A DNA stretch of 64,000 nucleotides, from contig NC_083388.1 of assembly GCF_031755915.1 (NCBI RefSeq), positions 12,226,501 through 12,290,500 on the forward strand, read 5' to 3'. A program made the position numbers and the translations under genes. The notes below the pieces were generated by a model, which saw only the letters and a list, made by a program, of their open reading frames with translations, was not told the origin of the DNA and ran no database searches. Shown here piece after piece: positions 13,214 to 23,800 of the stretch. Positions within the stretch are counted from its first letter, which is position 1; the number at the start of each line of letters is the position of its first letter. The stretch comes from Ziziphus jujuba (Eukaryota > Streptophyta > Magnoliopsida > Rosales > Rhamnaceae).

Positions 13214-13246
13214 ATGCATAAAAAATATGCGAATTCCCGACTCTAA
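13214..13246 (+). CDS. upstream ORF 1 in the VHA-a1 leader (10 codons)
   Basis: ATG at 13214 reads MHKKYANSRL and stops with TAA at 13244-13246. The last A of the stop is the first A of the next ATG (TAATG), so the two small ORFs overlap by one base. It can only matter if the transcript starts upstream of 13214, which is inferred. Confidence 0.35.
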   Translation: MHKKYANSRL

Positions 13247-13275
13247 TGGCAGTTGCCATTGAAAAACAATTATAA
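13246..13275 (+). CDS. upstream ORF 2 in the VHA-a1 leader (9 codons)
   Basis: ATG at 13246 reads MAVAIEKQL then TAA. It starts on the last base of the stop codon of uORF 1, a geometry that suits termination-reinitiation. The A-rich leader continues after it. Confidence 0.35.
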   Translation: MAVAIEKQL

Positions 13276-13297
13276 AAAAAAAAAAGAAAAAAAGAAA

Positions 13298-13330
13298 AAT
13301 GAAAACAAAAACAACAACAGCGTCAAACTA
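13298..13330 (+). CDS. upstream ORF 3 in the VHA-a1 leader (10 codons)
   Basis: ATG at 13298 reads [10 protein letters not shown] then TAA at 13328-13330. It lies in the A-rich leader 139 bases before the main start codon and does not overlap it. Confidence 0.3.
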
Positions 13331-13468
13331 ACTGAAACACAAAGTTGCCAAATAACGCACCAAACTAACCAGACAACACAGAGAGTTTCAGATCTGAGAA
13401 AAAAATTTTCAGATCCGAAAAGGTCAACTGAAAGTTATTTCTCTTTTTCCGGTTTGGTTTCCCAGAAA

Positions 13469-16400
13469 ATGGACGACTTCATAGACAACTTGCCACCCAT
13501 GGATCTGTTGCGCTCTGAGAAGATGACCTTCGTGCAGCTCATTATTCCCGTCGAATCCGCTCACCGCGCCATCTCTTACCTCGGTGAACTCGGTCTCTTC
13601 CAATTTCGAGACGTAAGTTCCGATTCAGATCTGACTGGGTCTCTATCACTAATCTTAGGTTTGGCATTTGTTTATTTGTTTATTTTTAGTTGAATAGAAT
13701 ATTCGGAGACTTGGGGATAGGTATTCAGTTTGAAACTCAAATCACTTTGCGGTTTTTTAATTGTATGATTTTCCATTTTGCTTCATCTTAGTTATTGAGA
13801 GAGTTGTTCGTTCAAAAAGTAAATAAATAATTGTACAGAGTCAGTTAGTGAGAAATTTAGTTTTTTGAATTGTGTTTATAAATTTTAATATCGAATATGA
13901 AATTTATCTTCGTGCCTTGTTTGAAGTCGAAACTTTTGTTGAATTGGGGACCTTGGTCGTCATTTTCTTTGTGCATTCACAAAAATTTTAATCCAAGGTT
14001 GTATCATCCGGGGGAATCTATATGCATATGACTGCTTGCATTCACAAATATACATATATCTATATATCTATATATATTTATGTATTTGTTAGGGAAAATC
14101 TCATTGACCAACCTTTTGGTTAGGAATAATCACAGAAAACTACTAGCGGTTTGGGTGTTCATAGTTTAACTCTTTCATTTTAAGCATAACTTGATCAAAT
14201 GATATAATTAGACTGGATCATCTTAATAATAGAGGACTCAAGTAATGAATTTTAGTTATTTCCTATAATTATACTCACCTCAGGAGAGGTCAATTGAAAT
14301 TTCTATAACTTGTTATGATGTAGTTATTCTGGTATAACTTCTTAAAGAGGAAGTATTATAAGTGTGTCAAAAGGTCTCGGAGGCTTATTTTAATTTCCCT
14401 AAAGTGTGTCCTGGCCTTTTCTGAGTGAAAGGAGATCATCTAAAAATTAGAAATTAAGTCATAGGTATGAAGACATGTTGCTAATGAGATCCAAGTTATT
14501 CTGAAGCTTGCTCTACTTGGAAATTGCATAAGTTGTATCTGACTTTGATTAAGGATTTAAATTTTTAGTTATTTATTGAATTTTAGTGGGATGCATTGTT
14601 TCACATAAGATAAGATTGCTAATTTTATATCGCCGTCCCATTATTGTACTTTCCTGGACACATGAATTACTAAATGCTCCAAAAACTATACAAGCCCTTT
14701 GCTTGAATTGCATTGAATTCTATGTCGTGGAGTCTCCTCTTTAGGTCCAACCTTCTTGGGGTACAATGAGATTGCTTTTGCCTGTGCCAAGGATTTCATT
14801 TCCTGAGTCATCATGTGTTGATTGAATTTTTAAAAGTATCTTTTTTTATTTTTTCCCTTCTTTTTTGTGGAAATTTTTGGAAGTATCTTGATTTGATGTG
14901 GCGTCCTTTTGTATGATATTTTATACTGTCTGTCTATAAGATATGGCAACTTCCAGTTTTAATATAGCATTTTGTGAATGGACGCAACCCCAAGAAATAT
15001 AGGTTACTTTATGGATCACAAACTTGAGGTCATAATATCAACGTATATCAGTGGTTTTAAATTGATATTTATCTATCTCAGTTCATGTCTCAATTTTTCT
15101 TTATAGCTTTTGGTGAATATGTAATCTTAAACATCATTAAATAATTTGAAAAGCACTGTTATATATATATATTCTTCTTTTAATTTTTTCTTTGGGTTAT
15201 TTCTCATACGTAAATTATTAGAGTAGTTTTTGGGCCTTTTATATCATTTATGAGAACTTTTACAAGGAATTTGCCATATACTCTTAGATACTTGCAATCT
15301 CTATACTCATGGTCATTTTAATTCTTTTTGACAGTTGAATGCTGATAAAAGCCCTTTCCAACGGACTTTTGTTAATCAGGTATGCATCTGGATCTGATTA
15401 CAAGTATTACTGGAGTTTGAACACTTAGTGTTCCCACTCTACTTCAGTTTTGCCCTTGTATCATTACGCATGCTGTTTGTTGTTCCAGTTTTACAATTTC
15501 TAGTGTCTTTTCTCTGACATGTTTGCCAATTCTACATGCATTCTTTTTTGTTATTGAAGTGGTAACCAAAACTAAATAAGAGTGATTTATTAGTATATTG
15601 TTTAGCATCAAAACATGATTTTATAGGTCCCCCCCCTTTTGGTTTTTATTTCCAGATAATAAAAGCCATTGTCTTAAAAGACTTTTACTAAAGTCATCAA
15701 TTTCTGGATTGTTGTGAATTAAACCTTTAATTGCATTTACTAGAAAGTCCTTAACTGTATTTTGCTATTAGGATACCATAATTGAGAATGATGTAGACTG
15801 CAGCAACCAGTTATTCTTTATCATGTTTTTATCCCTATGAGGTCTTTCACAGGTAAAGCGATGTGCAGAGATGTCAAGAAAGCTACGATTTTTCAAAGAT
15901 CAAATCAGGAGAACTAGTCTTATTTCTTCCATGCATCCTGTTCTGCAACCTGACATTGAGTTGGAGGAACTTGAGGTATTTTTCTATTATTTTTGCTTTG
16001 GTCATTTCTTTTTTCTTTATAAGAGTTTATTTTGCTTCCCTCCCTTTTCGGCTTGGTCTTTGTTTTATGGTGTCAGTATAAACATTTAACTGAAACCTTT
16101 GACTGAAAACAAACTGAGCAATTGTGAATTGTTATCTCATGGAGTATATTTTGGATGTTTCATGTGGGGAATATTTTCTTCTGTAATAACTATGCTCTTT
16201 CTTCTCTCCACCACCCCCCCACCCCCCCAAACACCAGATTCAACTTGCTGAGCATGAACATGAGCTAATTGAAATGAACTCTAATAGCGAGAAACTTCGA
16301 CAGTCATACAATGAACTCTTGGAGTTCAAGATGGTACTCCAAAAGGTAATTGGCTTTTTTCTCTTCTGTCCAGTTTAAGTGATGTAACAGTGGTTTCCCA

Positions 16401-16587
16401 TCTGCTGTTTTCTTAATATGTTTTCAACCAGAGGTCTCATATCTGCGTCCTTGTGCATTAGTGCATGTCAACTGAAACCTAACATGTGAACTAGGTTCTC
16501 TCCAACTCCATCTTTTTTTGTTGCCTGGCAACATGGAGGCCAGTGGCAGATACTTGGGGGCAACGGGGGCAATTTCCTCTATGCTTG

Positions 16588-16633
<46 letters not shown>

Positions 16634-19600
16634 GTTCTGTTGCATGATATAGGATTTTAATTTTTTTTTAAAGAATTTTTATATTAATTTGCCCTCAATT
16701 GAAATTTGACTTTAACTTATTTTGTTTAAAGAAAAGATATTTATCTTCCACATATAGACTTTTATCTCTTCATATTTTGATTTGATTGGCTCTCCTCACC
16801 TAATTTTTTTTCTATGTTTTTATTTTTATGTTTATTTGTTAACTATATTTTCTTTACCTGTCATGTCTAACTTTTAACTATCATATCTATACTTGAAGAA
16901 TTTGATTGTCTTTTATTATAAAAAGATGTATAATAGTACCAAGTATAGATTCGTGTCTTTACTGGAAGAAACTATAGATTCATGACAAAATTTATTCACA
17001 CTAATGCTTAAATTTCTTTCTTTTCTTTTTCGTTTTGTGAAACCAAGTTATATAATTTAAAATTCAACTTCTCCAATTTTATTTATTTTTATAGTTGCCC
17101 CACTAATTCCAAATTCTGGCTCCACTTTGATGGAGGTCTAGATCCTTTGGTTTCACCATAAACTTGTTTGAGTTAAGAATTATACTGCACAGTTATGGCA
17201 TTACATTTAGCCCCTAAATGTTGTGATGTAGGACAGGTGGGGAAGGAAAGAAAATTGAAAATTAAAAGATAGGCTCTAGCATCGCACTAGAACAATTTTA
17301 GGAATCACTTTTAAAATGCCTAGGCATCACACCTAGTCCCTAGGCATCGCATCTAGTTTTGGTTTGCTACAAAACCAGAGAAATAACTCTCAGAAAAATA
17401 TTTGTTAATCAACTTTTTTTGAAAGAGTTACAAAAATCCATATCTATAACAAAACCACCTAATAACATTATAAAACTAAATAATTAGAAATATCTATAAC
17501 AAAACCACCTAATAACATTATAAAACTAAATAATTAGAAATCTAGTTAAATAAGGAAACCAAATAATAAACCTTTCTAAAACTAAAATAATAATAAGAAA
17601 TCTAATAAAACATAATAATATTAAAACCCTGAATATCAAAAAAACAAAATAATATTAAAATTCTAAAAATCATAAAACCCTAATAATTATAATCCTGTGT
17701 AGTCTCCATCGTTTTCCATCATTCCCCCCCTCTTAGAGAACAAGACTCTGGCGAGTTTAAAGCTGAAATCATAAAGCAATAAGTGAAACTTCAAGAATGA
17801 TAACATCAGCGGCAGAAGCTCAAACTTGATGAAGAGAACTACATGGCTAGCAAATTTAGGGACATTCAAGGTCAACAAAAGCCCTTCATTCAATTGATCT
17901 GGATCCAACTTGACACATTTAGGTTGTGTAGATTGTGATCTAAGTAAGGTGACAGGTTGTGTAGATAAGAATTCAGGTAAGGTGGCAAGTTGTGTAAAAA
18001 ATAAGGGTTCTAGTAAGGTGACAGGTTGTGTAGGCAAGGTTTTGGGTAAGGATTTGGATAAGATGGCAGGTTGTGTAGGTAAAAGTTCAGGTATGAATTT
18101 GGGTTGTGTAGGTAAGGATTCAAAATCCTTTGCAAAATCTGGTAGTTGAAGAACCTGAGCCTTAATCTACTTTCTTTCACTTTTCTCTTCAAATTCTTTA
18201 TTGGAAAGAATGTCCTGCGACTTTTGTGAGTTGTTTGAGACCTTACTTTGCTTTTCCAACTTATATTTATCCATCTCAGCTACCGTCATATGTTTCAACA
18301 CCATCACCACTTCTCTATTATTGAACATAAAAGTGTCAATCCATGCTACCTTGTATGGATGTGGATGTGGATGTGGTTCAGTTGGAATTTTTAAGCGCTC
18401 TACCATAGATGCCAAAACAACATTCATGCTACTATCACCATCAATGATAAGCTTTTGTGTTTGATTTCCACAATAAACTAGCGTTTGCAAAATAGATGTG
18501 CGGTTCCAATCTTCCTTCTCATCTTTCGAAATTGAAAGGATGCGTCTAACAACAGCATTTAGTGAAGTATCTATTTCATCTTCTTCTTCCAAATCATCAG
18601 GATTACAAACCCCATAGTTGAAGTCGTCTTCATCCTTTTCTCTTTGTTGTTCTGGTTCTTCATCATATTCCACACCAAGGTGTAAATTTTTCTTGGGACA
18701 ATTATATGCCATATGTCCAGATTGTCCACACTTGAAACACTTGTTACATTTTCCTCTAAGATCAATAGACTTAGAAACAGGTGCCTTGGTCTTAGAAGGT
18801 TGATTTGCTACCATGCTAGTGCTGCGATTTAGTGTTGTATCAAGTCTTTTGGAACTTCCAAGGTACTCCTCCAAGCCCAAAAAAACTTGAAAAGCTCGCT
18901 CCAAGCTGTAGATAGGTTGTCATAACAGCTCTCTCCTAATGTCTGATCTCAAACCAGATTTTAATCTTGCAAGTGTTTGCCTTGGATCTTCAAGTAGTTG
19001 GCTTCGAGTCTTCAATTCATCAAACTTTTGCATATATTCAGCAACCGACATATTTGCTTCAAGTTGATTGCTTGCTCACATAATTTGTCATAATAATTGG
19101 TAGGCATGTTTTTTTCCCTAAGCTTAGCTTTCATTAGCTTTCATCTCTTGCCAATTACCAATGGATGTTGGCCTCATTCTCTTTAAGTCTCCTTCAACAC
19201 CCATCCACCAAATTTTAGCAAGACCTACTTGTTTCATTCTAGCAAATCTTATTCTTCGATCATCATCCATATCGTACCAGTTAAAATATTCTTCAATGGA
19301 AGAAAGCCAATCAGCAAACTCGATTGGATTTATCTTACCTTCGAAATCTGGTACTTCAATTTTTACCCTCTTTGTGATGTCATCAAAAGTATTTTGACGT
19401 TCTTGTGTTGATTGAAACATATCTCTCACCTAATTAGATGTTTATTGGGCTGTAGGTTAGGGTATTCGAGCAGTTGTCTTTGCTGGCTGCTTCTCTTGAT
19501 TTTTATGTTGGCTTCAGGAATCTCATCTTGTTCGTTGTTAGTTGAAGAACTACTAGGCCGAGATATTTGTGCCTCAATATTGCTAACTGGAACAGTAATA

Positions 19601-20782
19601 TCTCTAACCTGAGCAGTGAGATACTCTACTTGTTCTACCATACGAATAAATAGTTATTGAAATTGATTTATCAGTTATTCTATCTCTAAAACTCTTTCCA
19701 GATCGAGTAGTCGTGATGCTTTAAGCCAACGAAACAATCTGATCACTAGATACTTCACGCGGAGTACTGTTCACGCAGCTCAGGGTTACTGTTTACGTGG
19801 TTCTGTTATGCGATTACTGTTCATGCTGCGGTACTGTTTAAAAAGAAGGTTGGATCGTTGCTCTGATACCAAACTGATGTAGGACAGGGGGGAGGAAAAG
19901 AAAATTGAAAGGTGAAGAAAAGAAAATTGAAAATTAAAAGTTAGGCTTTGGCATCACATTAGAACAATTTTAGGAATCACTCCTAAAATCTCTAGGCATC
20001 ATACCTAGTCCCTATCTAGGTATCATACTTAGTTTTGGTTTGCATTACACAAAGCAAGATAAATAACTCTCAGAAAAATATTTGTATTATTAATCAATTT
20101 TTTTTAAAAGAGTTACAAAAATTCCTATTTATAACAAAACTACCTAATAACATTAGGAAACTAAAATTATAAGAAATCGAGTTAAATAAGGAAACCAAAT
20201 AATAAACCTTTTTAAAACTAATTAAAAGTTAGGTTTTGGCATCACACTAGAACAATTTTTGGAATCACTCCTAAAATCTTTAGGCATCATACCTAGTCCC
20301 TATCTAGGTATCATACTTAGTTTTGGTTTGCATTACACAAAGCCAGATAAATAACTCTCAGAAAAATATTTGTATTATTAATCAATTTTTTTTAAAAGAG
20401 TTACAAAAATTCCTATTTATAACAAAACTACCTAATAACATTAGGAAACTAAAATTATAAGAAATCGAGTTAAATAAGGAAACCAAATAATAAACCTTTT
20501 TAAACTAAAATAATAATAAGAAACCTAATAAACATGATAATATTAAAGTCCTAAATATCAAATAAGCATAATAATATTAAAATTCTAGAAATCTTAAAAC
20601 CCTAATAATTATAATCCGTCTCCATCGTTCTCCATCATGTTGGTTTAGGTGGTTCTGTTGTGAGATGGCATTTTTAGTCATAGGTTCTAACTTTCAAGAC
20701 AAATAACCATACAGTTATTTATTAATTTGTATGGGTTGGTTCATGGTAAAGCTTTCCGTTTTCTTTATTATATGCATATATA

Positions 20783-20814
<32 letters not shown>

Positions 20815-23800
20815 TTATTTCATTTTGATCCTACTGCTTGTCTGTCATTCTTCCCATTCATCAAATATGGCCTTTTCTTTAGGGGAATCAACCTTACTCT
20901 ATATTCAAATGCTGATTATCATATGCCTTCATACATATATCTTTTTGTGGATAATATCAGGCAGGTGGCTTTCTTTATATATATATTTTATTTCATTTTG
21001 ATCCTACTGCTTGTCTGTCATTCTTCCCATTCATCAAATATGGCCTTTTCTTTAGGGGAATCAACCTTACTCTATATTCAAATGCTGATTATCATATGCC
21101 TTCATACATATATCTTTTTGTGGATAATATCAGGCAGGTGGCTTTCTTGTATCAAGTAATAACCATGCAGTTTCAGAGGACAGGGAATTAGATGAGAATG
21201 TCTACTCAAATGATGGCTATGTTGAGACGGCATCATTGCTGGAACAGGTCCTCATTCATTATTTTTTACTAACCTCATATTTTTTTGGTACACAGCTAAT
21301 TTCAAAGTTCAATTTTTTTCCATGCATTGTTTATTTTGCAGGAGATGAGACCTGGACGTCCAGACCAATCTGGCTTGAGATTTATTAGTGGTATTATTTG
21401 TAATTCCAAAGTTCTTAGATTTGAGAGGATGCTGTTTCGTGCTACAAGGGGCAACATGCTTTTCAACCAAGCACCTGCTGATGAACAGATTATGGATCCT
21501 TTATCTACTGAAATGGTTCTTATGTCTGCTCAGATCAATTTTATTTTGATATATATGTTCCTTCTTTATATTCTTGCATGCAAAATTTAAATTCCTTCCC
21601 AGCCATTTACTTTTTCTGCACCATGCGTTATGTACTTTGCCTTTTTAAGAAAAACAGCATTTTCTCATTCGTTTGAGTAACTTTTCAGGTAGAGAAAACA
21701 GTATTTGTAGTGTTTTTCTCTGGGGAGCAGGCAAAAACAAAGATTCTGAAAATTTGTGAAGCATTTGGTGCAAATTGCTATCCTGTGCCCGAGGATATAA
21801 CTAAACAGAGGCAATTAACGAGAGAAGTAAGTAGGCAGTTCAAGTAATCGATTGTTTGTCTTTCCCTAAAGCTAAAAGAAATTTCAAGCTTAAAATGACA
21901 TTCTTTTGATAAACTAACTCACTTACTTCTACCATGCCAGTTTTGTTTTTCTTGTCCGAACAATAAATGCCTTGTTATGGCCCTAAGAGTATGAAGTGCC
22001 AATGGTTCGAGGGAGACCGTATCATTTTCTGAATGTTCCCTCACTTTTTTTTGGATAGGTTTCGTCACGCCTTGCTGAACTGGAAGCAACTTTAGATGCA
22101 GGGATGCGACATCGAAATAAGGCCCTTTCTTCTGTAGGTTTCCACCTAGCAAAATGGATGAGCATGGTAAGATATATAGCTGTTATGTCTTGTTATTTGT
22201 TGTTTGCACTTTCTTGAGCAATAAAAACAAGATTGAGTATCGAAATAAAATTTGATGACGACATTTGAATGATTTGGGTTCAACATGATTGTGATATTCA
22301 TCTGATGCTCCTATCTCCCCAGGTTAGAAGGGAGAAAGCTGTGTACGATACATTAAATATGCTAAATTTTGATGTGACCAAAAAATGTCTTGTTGGAGAG
22401 GGATGGTGCCCAATTTTCGCAAAAACTCAGGTGAAACTATTTTAGTTTCTACCTTTGTGTGTTTTGGATTGCTTTGTAATTACTTGAATTCCTTTCAATT
22501 TTTTGAGGATGTTTGCAAAGTGATGTCATATTTGACAAAGTGTGATCGATGCAGATTCAGGAGGCACTGCAACGTGCAACATTTGATAGCAATTCACAAG
22601 TTGGGATAATATTTCATCTGATGGATGCGGTAGAATCACCTCCCACATATTTTAGAACCAACCGTTTCACAAGCGCTTATCAAGAAATTGTTGATGCATA
22701 TGGGTGAGTCAAAATATGCTGCTAACATTCATGTTAGGCACTTTTTTGTCTTTTCATCTAATTTGGGAAATTAAATTTTCAAAGAAGTAAAATTTTCTAA
22801 GAAGAGCACCATATTGCTTTCGGCAATACCAATTAGTTAGTGGGTGAGGATCTCTTATAGTGAGGAATTATTGTGGATACAATCAGATTATGATTCATTA
22901 GTATCAGACAAATTTAAAATTCTGAGTTTAATAATTATAAATTTATTAAAATTATTGAAGGAAGTGGTTTTTGTAATGTGATCTATTTATTAAGCAACTA
23001 CTACTAGTAGTATTTGGAGTTAAAAAGAAAAAAAAAAGAACATAGAGTGAATTTTCTGAATTGGTGATGACGCAAAAATCAAAAAGGTCAGAACTGTTTG
23101 GAATATCAAAATAATTGTCTCTCTGACTACCTAAGTAAACTAGAGGCTACATTTAAATTGTGCTTCTTTAGGAAATATAATAAATGTTAGTGACCATAGC
23201 AAATTAATCTACATGGCATTCATAACACAAGTAGCACCAATTATTTTGTTGACATCTGCCATAGAAAATAAACAAATAAATAAATAAAAATAAAAACAAA
23301 AACAATAACAAACACAAATAAACAAAAAAAACATATATAGATGATTAAACGTCCACTTCTTGCCCCCAACTACTTTGACAGTTTAAGAAGGCATTGTTTG
23401 CTATATTAAATCATTAGCATATTTTTGTTCCTTATTTAAACGTTATTTTCCTCTCTTTTGCAGCAAGAATTATGCTAACATCTAAATAGTCAATTGAAAA
23501 ATGGGTAATGATAGATTGGTTTGATATTACTAATTTTGGTAACTGTGGTTGCATTAACATCACATGCAAAAAGCAAATATGGTAGGTGAATTCATTAAAA
23601 AAAAGGAAAGGAAAAAAAAAAAAAAAAAACTGTGGCATGAATTCATTGAAATTAAATTGACATTGAGATTAAGCTGGTTTTCTTTTGGTCAACAACTAAG
23701 CTGTTTATTCAATTGGAGTCTAATTGAATAATTTGTTTGGCAGTGTTGCAAGATATCAAGAAGCAAATCCTGCAGTGTACACTGTGATTACATTTCCATT

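Larger units (their letters stand above)
17224..20637 (-). mobile_element. internally deleted Ty3/gypsy-type LTR element in VHA-a1 intron 4, antisense
   Basis: Two LTRs begin TGATGTAGG and end CCATCA in + coordinates. The pair is flanked by a perfect 5-bp duplication TGTTG (17219-17223 and 20638-20642). On the minus strand the order is 5' LTR (20637-19875), PBS GTATCAGAG-type (19871-19860), gag-like frames, zinc knuckle, protease-like segment, a TQP-repeat linker, a PPT (17735-17722) and 3' LTR (17721-17224). No reverse transcriptase, RNase H or integrase is present. The reading frames contain stops and a frameshift. The element is antisense to the host gene and therefore spliced out with intron 4. 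Confidence 0.85.
16346..21133 (+). other. VHA-a1 intron 4, enlarged by repeats (4788 bp)
   Basis: This is the longest intron. It contains a short inverted-repeat element with a T43 tract (about 16535-17130), an antisense gypsy-type element (17224-20637), and a 173-bp tandem duplication that reaches into exon 5 (20802-21148). Removing the gypsy element and one target-site copy would leave about 1.37 kb. The donor is AAAAG|GTAATT and the acceptor used is ATATCAG|GCAGG at 21133. Confidence 0.85.

Noticed and set aside
13253..13468. N-terminal extension of VHA-a1 in the same frame
   Set aside because: The frame is open but has no ATG; the sequence is Lys/Asn-rich from an A-run, and VHA-a1 similarity starts at 13469.
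17910..18464. + strand ORFs with GCVG and CGCGCGS-like repeats
   Set aside because: They are antisense to the gypsy-derived TQP and His-Pro repeats; the minus-strand reading has recognisable domains.
20731..21159. 142-codon ORF before exon 5
   Set aside because: It reads the two copies of the 173-bp intron duplication in shifted frames, so the peptide repeats. Not a gene.
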